Source of the DNA: Allosalinactinospora lopnorensis | Lineage (GTDB): Bacteria > Actinomycetota > Actinomycetes > Streptosporangiales > Streptosporangiaceae | Direction of reading: 5' to 3' | Assembly: GCF_000981225.1 (NCBI RefSeq) | Contig: NZ_LAJC01000024.1 | Location: 1 to 64,000 of the forward strand | DNA: 64,000 nt | Shown: positions 52,084 to 61,748 of the stretch, in pieces | Numbering within the stretch: the stretch's first letter is position 1 | Layout of the letters: every line of letters begins with the position of its first letter | Translations under genes and position numbers: made by a program | The notes under the pieces: model-generated | Told to the model about the DNA's origin: nothing | Seen by the model: the letters and a program-made list of their open reading frames with translations, nothing else | Database searches by the model: none

Positions 52084-55000
52084 TCAGGCGCCGTCCGGTG
52101 GCCCGTACCCACCCCCGCCGGGTGTCTCGATCACCAGCACGTCACCGGTACCCACGTCCACCGAGTCGCAGCCCGCGACGGGCACGACGGTGCCGTCGGC
52201 GCGCCGGACGCTGTTGCGGCCCAGGCCGCCGGGTGACCCGCCGGCCATGCCGTAGGGCGGCACCCGCCGGTGGCCCGACAGCGTGCTCACCGTCATCGGC
52301 TCGCGGAACCTGATCCGGCGCACCCCGCCGTCGCCGCCCCGCCACCGCCCGGCGCCGCCGCTGCCGCGCCGGATCGAGTACTCCTCCAGGAGCACGGGCA
52401 GCCGCCACTCCAGCACCTCGGGGTCGGTCAGCCGGGAGTTGGTCATGTGCGTCTGCACCGCGGACGTCCCGGGGAACCCGTCGCCGGCCCCGGAACCGGA
52501 GCTGATGGTCTCGTAGTACTGGTGCCGCTCGTTGCCGAAGGTGACGTTGTTCATCGTCCCGGCCCCCTCGCCCTGGATGCCCATCGCCGCGTAAAGGGCG
52601 CCGGTGACCGCCTGCGAGGTCTCGACGTTGCCGGCCACGACCGCAGCCGGGTACTCCGGCGCGAGCATCGAGCCCGGCGGGATGACGAGGCTCAGCGGTT
52701 TCAGGCAGCCGTCGTTGAGCGGGATGTCGTCGGCGACGAGTGTGCGGAACACGTACAGCACCGCCGCGGTCGCCACCGAGGATGGCGCGTTGAAGTTCGT
52801 GGCGAGCTGCGGCGAGGTGCCGGTGAAGTCGATCACCGCGCTGCGACTGGCCCGGTCCACCGACAGCCGCACCGAGATCACCGCGCCGGAGTCCATCTCG
52901 TAGCGGTACTCGCCGTCGTCGAGCGCGTCGATGACCCGGCGCACCGCCTCCTCGGCGTTGTCCTGCACGTGCCGCATGTAGGCCTGCACCACGTCGAGGC
53001 CGAAGTGGTCGATCATCTTGTCGACCTCCTCGACGCCCTTGGCGTTGGCGGCGATCTGCGCGCGCAGGTCGGCGAGGTTGACGCTCGGGTTGCGGGACGG
53101 GTAGGGCGCCTCGGTGAGCAGCCGCAGCGTCTCGGTCTCGCGGAACTCTCCCTGGTCGACGAGCAGCCAGTTGTCGAAGAGCACGCCCTCCTCGTCCACC
53201 CTGCTGCTGTGCGCCGGCATGGAGCCGGGGGTGAGCCCGCCGATCTCGGCGTGGTGGCCGCGCGAGGCGACGTAGAACAGGACGCGCTCACCGGTGTCGT
53301 CGAAGACCGGAGTCACAACGGTGACGTCGGGCAGGTGGGTGCCGCCGTGGTAGGGGTCGTTGACCGCGTAGACGTTGCCCGGGCGCAGCGTGCCCGCGTT
53401 GCGGCGGATCACCTCCTGGACCGTCGTGCCCATCGAGCCGAGGTGCACCGGCATGTGCGGCGCGTTGGCGATGAGGTTGCCGTCCGGGTCGAACAGCGCG
53501 CACGAGAAGTCCAGCCGCTGCTTGATGTTGACCGACTGCGCCGTCGACTCCAGCCGCGCCCCCATCTGCTCGGCGATCGACATGAAGAGGTTGTTGAAGA
53601 TCTCCAGCATCACCGGGTCGGCGCGCGTGCCGACGTCGTCCTGGGCGCGGTCGTGCACCCGCTCGACCAGCAGCTGCCCGGCCGGTGTCGCGTGCGCCCG
53701 CCAGCCGTCGTCCACGACCGTGGTGGCGTTGGCCTCGGCGATGATGGCCGGGCCGGTCACCTGCTCCCCGGGGTGCAGCCGCTCGCGCCGGTGCAGCGGA
53801 GCGTCGCGCCACGCCCCGCCGGAGTGCAGCCGCACCACGTCGATCGGCCCCTGGGATTCGAGTGTGCCGGGGTCCCCGAGGTGGCTGAGATCGGGCTGCA
53901 CGGTGAGCCCGGTGGCCTCGACCGAGACGGCCTCGGCGATGAGCGGGCGGTCCATGAGGAACGAGTAGGTTCTGCGGTGGCTGGCCTCGAACGCCGCGAC
54001 CATGGTGTCCAGGTCGGCCAGCTCGACCGGCACAGGGGTGTCGGTTCCGTCGTAGCGCAGCTGGACCCGCCGGGTCACCGTGATCCGCTCGGCCGGCACC
54101 CCCTCGTCGAGCAGTTCCGCGCGGGCCTGCTCCTCCAGGGCCTTGGCGACCTCCTCCAGCCGCGGCAGCACGGCCGGCTCCAGCCTCGCCTCCACGGACT
54201 GCTCGCGCATCGCCGTGGTGTCGGCCATGCCCATGCCGAGCGCGGAGAGCACACCGGCCATCGGCGGGACGAGCACGGTGCGGATACCCAGCGAGTCGGC
54301 CACCGCGCACGCGTGCTGGCCGCCGGCGCCGCCGAACGTGGTGAGCACGTATCCGGTGACGTCGTGGCCCTTCTGCACCGAGATGCGCTTGACCGCGTTG
54401 GCCATGTTCAGCACGGCGATCCGCAGGTAGCCTTCGGCGACCTGCTCCGGGGAGCGCTCGTCCCCGGTCCGCGCGGCGATGGCGTCCGCCTGCTCGGCGA
54501 ACCGCCGCCGCACCACCTCCGCGTCGAGCGGCTGGTCGCCGTCGGGGCCGAACACGTGCGGGAAGTGGGCGGGCTGGACGCGGCCGAGCATCACGTTGCG
54601 TCGGTGACGGTCAGCGGCCCACCGTTGCGGTAGCAGGCCGGGCCGGGGTGGGCCCCGGCCGAGTCCGGGCCGACCCGGTAGCGGCTGCCGTCGAAGTGCA
54701 GGATGGAGCCGCCGCCCGCGGCGACCGTGTGGATGTCCAGCATCGGCGCGCGCAGCCGGACCCCGGCCATCTGCGTGTCGAACACCCGCTCGTACTCGCC
54801 GGCGTAGTGCGACACGTCGGTGGACGTGCCGCCCATGTCGAAACCGATCACGTGGTCGAAGCCGGCCAGCCGGGACAGGTGCACCATCCCGACGATGCCG
54901 CCGGCCGGGCCGGATAGGATCGCGTCCTTGCCGCGGAAGTGCCCGGCCTCGGTGAGGCCGCCGTTGGACTGCATGAACATCAGCCGCACGCCGCTCATCT

Positions 55001-55730
55001 CCTCGGCCACCCACTGGACGTAGCGGCGCAGCACGGGGGAGAGGTAGGCGTCCACCACGGCGGTGTCACCCCGGGGTACCAGCTTCATCAGCGGGCTGAC
55101 CTCGCTGGACAGCGAAACCTGGGTGAAGCCGAGCCGCCCGGCCACCTCCCCGATCGCCCGCTCGTGGTCCGGGTGCAGGTGGCTGTGCACGCAGACCACC
55201 GCGACGGCGCGGATGCCGTCGTCGTAGGCGGTCTTCAGGTCGGCGGCGAGCCGGTCGAGGTCGGGCGGCAGCAGCACCGTTCCCTCGGCCGTGATCCGCT
55301 CGTCGACCTCGATCACCCGCTCGTGCAGCAGCTCGGGCAGCACGATGTGCCGGTCGAAGATGCGCGGGCGGTTCTGGTAGCCGATGCGCGGCGCGTCGGC
55401 GAACCCGCGGGTGATCACCAGTGCGGTGCGCTCCCCTTTGCGCTCCAGCAGCGCGTTGGTCGCCACGGTCGTTCCCATCCGCACCGCGTCGACCTCGGCC
55501 GCCGGGATCGGGCCGGTGCCGGTTTCGTCGCCGGTGAGCAGGGCGCGGATCCCCGCCACGGCGGCGTCCCGGTAACGTGTCGGGTTCTCCGACAGCAGCT
55601 TGTGCGTCACCAGCCGGCCGTCCGGCCGCCGGGCGACGATGTCGGTGAAGGTGCCGCCGCGGTCGACCCAGAACTGCCAGCCGTCCTCGGCGGTCCCGCC
55701 GCCCTGGCCGGCGTTGGCCTCGATTCCCAT
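52084..55730 (-). pseudogene. Frameshifted single-chain 5-oxoprolinase/hydantoinase (HyuA-HyuB fusion)
   Basis: The N-terminal ORF (55730 to 54591) is hydantoinase [12 protein letters not shown] and [12 protein letters not shown] are the actin-like ATPase phosphate loops. It ends TVTDAT-stop where the family continues [11 protein letters not shown]; that continuation is found one frame over and runs on through the rest of HyuA (LTTFGGAGGQHA) into HyuB (NAPHMPVHLGSMG, NDPYHGGTHLPD) to 52084. One C restored near 54595 gives a ~1215-residue fused enzyme like eukaryotic OPLAH. It would open 5-oxoproline to glutamate with ATP. ATG 55730 follows AAGGAG. Probably intact in the organism. Confidence 0.85.
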
Positions 55731-55809
55731 GGTGACCAGCTCCTTCGTGTTGTGCTGAGGTGGTTGCCGGCGCCGGCGGCGGATGAGCCCGCCGCCGGCG
55801 CGGGGCGGG

Positions 55810-57060
55810 TCATCGCCAGAGTTCGGCGATGCCCGCCAGTGCCTGGTAGCCGATGAAGATGGTCAGCAGCCAGGCGAGCACGCCCACGGCCAGCAGCCAC
55901 CGCGGGTACCGGTAGCCGCCGAGCAGGTCGCGGGTGCGGAATGCGGCGATCCACAGCATGATCCCCATACCCACCGGGAGGATGAGTCCGTTCAGTGCGC
56001 CGGCGAAGATCAGCAGCGTTGTCGGCGCCTGCTCCAGGACCAGGTAGATCGCGGCGGAGACGGCGATGAAGCCCGCGACGAGCCAGTCGCGGTACCTCGT
56101 CAGCGTGGCGGAGAACGTGGAGACGAAGGAGATCGAGGTGTAGGAGGCCCCGATCACCGAGCTGATCGCCGCCGCCCACATGATGACGCCGAACAGCCGC
56201 ATGCCCACCTCTCCGGCGGCGCTCTGGAACGCGGCGGCCGGCGGGTTGGGACTGTCCAGGATGGAGGCCCCGGCCGTGACCACGCCGAGCACGGCCAGGA
56301 ACAGCAGCACGCGCATCACCCCGGTGATGAGGATGCCGCTCACCGAGGCGCGCGAGATGGTCCGGACGTTCTCCGGTCCCCGGACCCCGGATTCGACCAT
56401 GCGGTGCGCGCCCGCGTAGGTGATGTAGCCGCCGACGGTGCCGCCGATGATGGTCACGGTCGCGAAGAACATGTCGCTGCCCAGCGCCTCGGGCAGCACC
56501 GCCTGGCGCATCGCCTCCCCCACCGGGGGCCGGGAGGAGAACGCCACGTAGCAGGTGAGCAGGATCATGGCGACGCCGAGCACGACGATGATGCGGTCGA
56601 TCGCCACCCCGGCCCGCCTGATGAGGAAGATGGCGATCGCGATCAGCGCTGAGACGGCCCCGCCGACCCGGACGTCGATCCCGGCCAGCGCGTCGAGGCC
56701 GAGCGCGGTCCCGCCGACGTTGCCGATGTTGAAGACCAGCCCGCCGAAGAGGATGAGCGCGGCGAGCAGGTAGCCGGCGCCCGGGAGCACCCTGTTGGCG
56801 AGGTCCTGTGCGCGTTCGCCGGCGACGCCGACGACGCGCCAGATGTTCAGTTGCACCGCGATGTCGACGACGATCGACACCAGGATCGCGAAGGCGAACG
56901 CGGCGCCGAGCTGTGCGGTGAATTCCGTGGTCTGGGTGATGAAGCCGGGGCCGACCGCACTGGTGGCCATCAGGAACATCGCCCCGAGCAGTGTGCCGCG
57001 CCCCGCGGCGGCTTTGAGGGAGAAGGAGGAGGTGGTACCGGCGTCGTGTCGTTCGCTCAT
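55810..57060 (-). CDS. NRAMP-like (YcsG-type) transporter
   Basis: This 416-residue protein with about 11 hydrophobic helices has [26 protein letters not shown] in helix 1, the YcsG-type form in which DPGN is absent, and [18 protein letters not shown] in helix 6 instead of a Met-Pro-His motif. It is therefore unlikely to move divalent metals. Bacillus YcsG is encoded with 5-oxoprolinase genes; here the gene precedes the 5-oxoprolinase gene on the same strand by 79 bp. Uptake of 5-oxoproline or a related amide is inferred. ATG 57060 follows a purine-rich stretch. Confidence 0.8.
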   Translation of the reverse strand: MSERHDAGTTSSFSLKAAAGRGTLLGAMFLMATSAVGPGFITQTTEFTAQLGAAFAFAILVSIVVDIAVQLNIWRVVGVAGERAQDLANRVLPGAGYLLAALILFGGLVFNIGNVGGTALGLDALAGIDVRVGGAVSALIAIAIFLIRRAGVAIDRIIVVLGVAMILLTCYVAFSSRPPVGEAMRQAVLPEALGSDMFFATVTIIGGTVGGYITYAGAHRMVESGVRGPENVRTISRASVSGILITGVMRVLLFLAVLGVVTAGASILDSPNPPAAAFQSAAGEVGMRLFGVIMWAAAISSVIGASYTSISFVSTFSATLTRYRDWLVAGFIAVSAAIYLVLEQAPTTLLIFAGALNGLILPVGMGIMLWIAAFRTRDLLGGYRYPRWLLAVGVLAWLLTIFIGYQALAGIAELWR

Positions 57061-57125
57061 GGCGGATCTCGTTTCGTCCGGGAGCGGGGGATGGGCGGCT
57101 CGGCGCCGAGGGCGAGCTGCCAATT

Positions 57126-57142
57126 GGATTGTTCAACAATCC
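57126..57142. promoter_or_regulatory. GntR/FCD operator candidate
   Basis: GGATTGTTCAACAATCC is a perfect palindrome with 8-bp arms and one central base, 66 bp upstream of the transporter start. The TTGTTnAACAA core suits FadR/FCD-type GntR proteins, one of which is encoded divergently at 57353. Confidence 0.75.
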
Positions 57143-57352
57143 TTCGATCGCGCAAGTGGCCGCTATAGTACAGGCTCGCCGTCGGATACGCCATACCTAT
57201 CGGTGACCGCGATCACGAAACGCCGGGAACCCTCCGGTCGGGCCGATGGTGTCCGGCGATGGGACCGTTCGCCCCGCGGATCGGACAGAATCAGGAGAGA
57301 GCCCTTGCCGGGCCCCGGACCGCAGCGGATGCGTGGATGGAGTGGATCAGCC

Positions 57353-58066
57353 GTGACGGAGGAGTTGACCGACCTGCTCGCCGGCTCCCGGAACCTCGTG
57401 GGGCGGTCGAGCACCGTGGAACGGGTCGCCGACGTCCTGCGCGGGCACATCATCGATGGGGCCCTGGCGCCGGGCGCGCGCCTGTCCGAGGAGGCGATCG
57501 GCGCCGCGCTGGGAGTGTCCCGCAACACGCTGCGCGAGGCGTTCCGGCTGCTGAGCCACGAGGGGCTGCTGGTCCACGAGTTCAACCGCGGCGTCTTCGT
57601 CGCCAAGCCGACCGCCGAGGACGTCGTCGACCTCTACCGGGTCCGCCGCGCGCTGGAACTGTCGGCGCTGCGCGGGGCGGCGGAGGCGTCCGACGAGGCG
57701 GTCGCCCTGGTCGGAGCGTCCGTCGAGATGGGCCAGCGCGCCTTCGACAGCGGCGACTGGTGGGGGCTCGGCACCGCGAACATGCGTTTCCACCAGGCCA
57801 TCGCCGGCCTGGCCGGCAGCCCCCGCACCGACGAGATCGTCCGCCGGCTCCTCGCCGAGCTGCGCCTGGTCTTCCACGTGATGTCGGCCCCGCGCGAGTT
57901 CCACGCCCCCTACCTGGAGCAGAACAAGGAGATCCACCGGATGCTGTGCGAGGGGCGCCTCGACGAGGCGGCCGACCGGCTCGGCGGGTACCTGGACGTC
58001 GCCGAGCGCCAGCTCGTCGACGCCTTCGCGGAGCTGGACGATCCGCGCAGTCAGGCGCCCGCCTGA
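57353..58066 (+). CDS. GntR family regulator (FCD domain)
   Basis: This 237-residue protein has a winged helix at about 20-80 (VADVLRGHIIDGALAPGARLSEEAIGAALGVSRNTLREAFRLLSHEGLLVHEFNRGVFV) and an FCD helical ligand domain (YRVRRALELSALRGAA, MRFHQAIAGLAGSPRTDEI, EIHRMLCEGRLDEA), whose Asp/His residues often bind a metal and an organic acid. It is divergent from the transporter/5-oxoprolinase operon and likely represses it through 57126-57142, with 5-oxoproline or a relative as inducer (inference). GTG 57353 is preferred; longer in-frame starts run across the promoter. Confidence 0.87.
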   Translation: MTEELTDLLAGSRNLVGRSSTVERVADVLRGHIIDGALAPGARLSEEAIGAALGVSRNTLREAFRLLSHEGLLVHEFNRGVFVAKPTAEDVVDLYRVRRALELSALRGAAEASDEAVALVGASVEMGQRAFDSGDWWGLGTANMRFHQAIAGLAGSPRTDEIVRRLLAELRLVFHVMSAPREFHAPYLEQNKEIHRMLCEGRLDEAADRLGGYLDVAERQLVDAFAELDDPRSQAPA

Positions 58067-58255
58067 GGCGCCGGTGCGTCTACCCTGTTCGCCCGCGCCG
58101 ATCGGATCGCGCTGCGGCTTCGAATGTCGGGCGAGTCGTTCCCGCCGAACCACCAGTCCCCATAACAGCCTGGGGTGACGGGCGTGCCCGGCCAGTGCCT
58201 CGCGGCCGGTCGGGCGCGCTCCGGCGGGGAGCCGATCGAACGGAGTGATGAGCCG

Positions 58256-58867
58256 GTGAGCACCGAGACCGAACTGATCGTGGTCCGGCACGGGGAGACC
58301 GCGTGGCACGCGGAGAACCGGTACGCCGGCAGTACGGACATCGAACTGACCGACAGGGGCGTGCGCCAGGCCGACGCGCTGGGCCGGTGGGCCGCGACCG
58401 CCGGGATCACCGGGGTGCTCAGCTCGCCGCTGCGCCGGGCGTCGCACACGGCCGACGCGGCGGCACGCTACGTCGGGCTGCCGGTCGCCGTGGACGACCG
58501 GCTTGCCGAGGTGGACTTCGGCGACGGGGAAGGCCTGACGGCGGCGGAGATGCGGGAGAAGTTCGCCGCGGCGCGGGACCGCTTCGAGATCGACCCGGTG
58601 CGCAGCCCCCTTCCCGGCGGCGAGGACCCGCTCGCCGCCACCGCGCGCGGGCGCGCCGCGCTGCTGGCGGCCGCCGGGCCCGGGGGAAGGGTGCTGGTCG
58701 TTGCGCACGGCACCCTGCTCCGACTGGTCCTCTGCGCGGTGCTGGGGATCCCGCTGCGCTCTTACCGCGATGTGTTCCCAGTCGTCAACAACTGCCGCGG
58801 CGCGCGGCTCCGGCTACGCGGTGGAGCGTTCTCCCTCCTGGGCCTCAACGAGGCACTGGAGCGCTAG
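58256..58867 (+). CDS. Histidine phosphatase (phosphoglycerate mutase-like)
   Basis: This 203-residue protein has the catalytic motif VVRHGETAWHAENRYAG near the N-terminus, SSPLRRASHTADA, the acid/base Glu in VDFGDGEGL and the second His in VVAHGTLLRL. It resembles broad-specificity 2H phosphatases such as CobC/GpmB-like enzymes; the substrate is unknown. GTG 58256 follows GGAG. No operon partner is evident. Confidence 0.87.
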   Translation: MSTETELIVVRHGETAWHAENRYAGSTDIELTDRGVRQADALGRWAATAGITGVLSSPLRRASHTADAAARYVGLPVAVDDRLAEVDFGDGEGLTAAEMREKFAAARDRFEIDPVRSPLPGGEDPLAATARGRAALLAAAGPGGRVLVVAHGTLLRLVLCAVLGIPLRSYRDVFPVVNNCRGARLRLRGGAFSLLGLNEALER

Positions 58868-59035
58868 CGCGTCCGGTCCACCGCCATCGGGGTTCTCCGT
58901 CGGCCGCGTGCCTTTCACCATCCGGACGGGCGGCTGCCGCACGCGCCGGCGGCCCGCTCTCAGGGAACCCCGGACTTTCCCCTATTTCGCCCGCCGGCCC
59001 GAACCGGAGGGTCCGCGCCGGAGCATACTTGGAAC

Positions 59036-59410
59036 ATGACCGACGAACCGCTGTCCCGCGACGAGGTCGCCGCCTCCCTGGCGACCGGCCGGGAACTCGG
59101 CCCCGACTACGACGGCGCTGTCGCCGACGCCCTGGCCGAACGCCTTGAGCACGCCATCGACCAGCGTGTCGACACCCGCATCACCGAACGCCTCGCCGAG
59201 GCGCGGCCGGCCCGCTCCAGGGAACAGGACATCAGGATCGCGGGTCTGCGCTTCGCCATGGCCGTGGTGTCCCTGGTCCTCGCCGTGCCTCTCACGTTCG
59301 TCGCCAGCCGGGCCGACAATGAGGCCGGGGCGGCGGTCCTCGCGGTGTGGTTCGGCATCGCCGCGGTCAACGCCGTCTTCCTGTTCGCGACCCGGCGTCC
59401 GCGTTCCTAG
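59036..59410 (+). CDS. Small membrane protein with charged N-terminal domain
   Basis: This 124-residue protein has a soluble helical N-terminus (EVAASLATGRELGPDYDGAVADALAERLEHAIDQRVDTRI, followed by TERLAEARPAR) and then two hydrophobic helices (LRFAMAVVSLVLAVPLTFVAS and VLAVWFGIAAVNAVFLFA). The layout recurs in actinobacterial proteins of unknown function. Its TAG stop shares CTAG with the stop of the convergent next gene. Confidence 0.7.
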   Translation: MTDEPLSRDEVAASLATGRELGPDYDGAVADALAERLEHAIDQRVDTRITERLAEARPARSREQDIRIAGLRFAMAVVSLVLAVPLTFVASRADNEAGAAVLAVWFGIAAVNAVFLFATRRPRS

Positions 59411-59732
59411 AACAGCAGGAGCGAACCGAGCCAGTAGGCGCTCCACGGCCGCGGGCACGGCCGGTAGGTCGGAGGGTGCTTCCCGGTACGGCGGACCTTG
59501 AGCTCGTCGCCTTCCAGAAGGTCGGGAACGACGCGGTCCAGCACACCGTCGAAGGTGCCGGAAGGATCCGCGGTCCGTAGGCCCTGACCTCGGAGGAGAG
59601 ATCCGTGACGCGTACCCGGGTGAGAGAGCGGTCGATGGCCGATCTGCGGGCGGCCCAGAGGGCTCCGGTACAAACCAGCGCCGCGCCGACCGCCGCCACG
59701 AGCCATCCGATGAGAGGGACCGGAAGGAGCAT
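59407..59732 (-). pseudogene. Frameshifted small membrane protein
   Basis: ATG 59732 opens MLLPVPLIGWLVAAVGAALVCTGALW, a single membrane helix, then RVRVTDLSSEVRAYGP. The natural continuation, TADPSGTFDGVLDRVVPDLLEGDELKVRR ending WSAYWLGSLLLF at TAG 59407, is one frame over. One missing G near 59573-59578 explains this and would give a ~108-residue protein. Function unknown. The 3' end overlaps the convergent membrane protein gene by four bases. Confidence 0.55.
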
Positions 59733-59896
59733 GGCGTACAGTCTGGCACTTTCGCCTCCCGTCCCGGCGGTCGGACTTTCCCGGTCCCCATCCCCCGCGC
59801 CGTTCCCCCAAGGGGAACCGGTGTCCTTCGCGCCGCGGCCCGGTCGAAACCTCCGAGGGCGGGAACAACAGGAACGGCGGCTCTGAAGGAGGAACG

Positions 59897-60880
59897 TTGG
59901 GACCGTCTCACGATGACCTCGGTGACGGCGCGCGTGAACAGGCTCTGCGCGGGCTCGTCGATCGGGGTGTCATCTCGGCGGAGCAGGCGGTGGCGGTGCG
60001 GGAGGCGCTGGCCGGGGCGAAGAGCGAGCGGCCGCGGGTGCGCTGGTCCGAGATCGCCGGTTACATCGGGGGCGGGCTCGTCCTCGCCGGGGCCTTCGCC
60101 CTTGTCGCCACCTCCTGGGAGGAGCTGACCCAGAGCGCGCGGATCGCGGTGCTCGCGGTGCTCAGCGTCGCCCTGGTCGCCGGCGGGACCGTCATGGCGG
60201 GCGGACCGCGCGCCATGACGGGCCGGAGCCACCGGGTCCCCACGGTGCGGCGGCGGATCACCGGGGTGCTGCTCGCACTGGCGTCCGTGACCACCGCCCT
60301 CGCCGTCAACGAGTTCACCGAGGACGGCTCGTTCCTGGTCGGGAGCGCGGTCGGCCTGGCGGTCGCCGCGGCCGGCTACGTGGCGCTGCCCTCCGCTGTC
60401 GGCCTCGTGGCCTGCTGGGGGATGAGCGCCGCGGTGGTGGGCTCGGCGATCGACGAAGCGTGGCCGGATGCCGCCGACGGGCTCACCATGGGCGTGTCCT
60501 ACCTGGTGCTGGGACTGCTCTGGGGCCTCGCGTCCGGCTTCGGCGTGCTCACCCATCGCCGGCTCGGTCTCGGACTGGGCGCGGGGACCGCCCTCGCCGG
60601 TGCCCAGCTTCCGTTGTCCTGGGACGGCGAGTCCGTATGGGGGTACTCGCTGACGCTGGCCGTCGCCGTGCTGCTGCTCGGCTACTACCACTGGGATCGC
60701 ACGGGCGTGCTGCTGGTGTTCGGGGTACTGGGGATCACGATCGCCGTCCCGGAGATGGTGTGGGACATCACGGACGGCGCGATCGGCGCGGCGGCGGTGC
60801 TGCTCCTGGCGGGTGCCGTGCTGCTGGTCGCCAGCTGGATCGGCATCCGGTTGCACCGGGGCCGCCACCCCGAGGGCTGA
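59897..60880 (+). CDS. DUF2157-type multi-pass membrane protein
   Basis: This 327-residue protein has an N-terminal helical domain (LRGLVDRGVISAEQAVAVREALAG) typical of DUF2157, followed by about ten hydrophobic helices (IAGYIGGGLVLAGAFALVATSW, IAVLAVLSVALVAGGTVMAG and others). The role is unknown. The start is TTG 59897 behind AAGGAGG, a strong site. It lies 112 bp upstream of the acyltransferase gene on the same strand. Confidence 0.75.
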   Translation: MGPSHDDLGDGAREQALRGLVDRGVISAEQAVAVREALAGAKSERPRVRWSEIAGYIGGGLVLAGAFALVATSWEELTQSARIAVLAVLSVALVAGGTVMAGGPRAMTGRSHRVPTVRRRITGVLLALASVTTALAVNEFTEDGSFLVGSAVGLAVAAAGYVALPSAVGLVACWGMSAAVVGSAIDEAWPDAADGLTMGVSYLVLGLLWGLASGFGVLTHRRLGLGLGAGTALAGAQLPLSWDGESVWGYSLTLAVAVLLLGYYHWDRTGVLLVFGVLGITIAVPEMVWDITDGAIGAAAVLLLAGAVLLVASWIGIRLHRGRHPEG

Positions 60881-60992
60881 GGGGCCGGGCCCGCCCGTGG
60901 ACGCGGGGTATCGGGGGCGGCACGTGGAGCAGGATGATGACCATGGGGAGGAGTGCCGCTCCCGCCACTGGCACGGGCGGAGGTGACGTGCA

Positions 60993-61724
60993 GTGCTCTA
61001 CTGGATCCTCAAGGCGGTCCTCGGCCCGCTCCTGGCCGTGCTGTGGCGGCCGCGGGCCGAGGGGGTGCACCACGTTCCGCGGACGGGGCCGGCGATCATG
61101 GTCGGCAATCACCTGTCCGCCTTCGACCACCTCTTCGGTCCGCTCCCGGTGCCGCGCAGGATCACCTTCCTGGCCAAGAAAGAATACTTCACCGGTACCG
61201 GTGTGAAAGGGCTCTGCCAGCGGTGGTTCTTCGAGGGGGTCGGATCGGTCCCGCTCGACCGCTCCGGCGGGAAGGCCGGCGAAACGGCGCTGCGCGCCGG
61301 GCTCAAAGCGCTCAGGCAGGGCAAGCTCCTCGGAATCTACCCGGAGGGAACCCGCTCGCCCGACGGAAGGCTGTACCGCGGGAAGACCGGAGTGGCGCGG
61401 CTCATCCTGCGCTCCCGGACGCCGGTGATCCCGATGGCGATGATCAACGTCGACCGCATCATGGAATCCGGCCGTCTCGTCCCCCGGTTCGGCGTCCACC
61501 CCACGGTGCGCTTCGGCCCGCCGCTCGACTTCTCCCGGTACCACGGAATGGAACACGACCCGCTGGTGCTGCGCGCGGTCACCGACGAGATCATGTACAC
61601 GCTGATGCAGATGTCCGGGCAGGAGTACGTCGACCGCTACGCCCAGTCGGTCAAGGAAGAGCTGCGGGAGGACGCGCGGCGCCGCCGGGCCCGGAAGGAC
61701 GCGGCCACCGAAGGCGAACGGTAG
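60993..61724 (+). CDS. 1-acylglycerol-3-phosphate O-acyltransferase (PlsC-like)
   Basis: This 243-residue protein of the PlsC family has motif I NHLSAFDH (HxxxxD), FLAKKEYF, motif II VGSVPLDRSGG, motif III YPEGTRSPDGRLYRGKTG and motif IV PVIPMAMI. A membrane-associated N-terminal helix (LYWILKAVLGPLLAVLW) fits. It transfers an acyl chain to lysophosphatidate or a related lipid. GTG 60993 is preceded by GGAGGTGACGTGCA. Confidence 0.88.
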   Translation: MLYWILKAVLGPLLAVLWRPRAEGVHHVPRTGPAIMVGNHLSAFDHLFGPLPVPRRITFLAKKEYFTGTGVKGLCQRWFFEGVGSVPLDRSGGKAGETALRAGLKALRQGKLLGIYPEGTRSPDGRLYRGKTGVARLILRSRTPVIPMAMINVDRIMESGRLVPRFGVHPTVRFGPPLDFSRYHGMEHDPLVLRAVTDEIMYTLMQMSGQEYVDRYAQSVKEELREDARRRRARKDAATEGER

Positions 61725-61748
61725 GCGCGCCCTCCCGGGCGGGGAGAC

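Noticed and set aside
52270..54633. Plus-strand open frame of 787 codons
   Set aside because: Antisense to the hydantoinase B part of the 5-oxoprolinase gene; composition is typical of a shadow frame.
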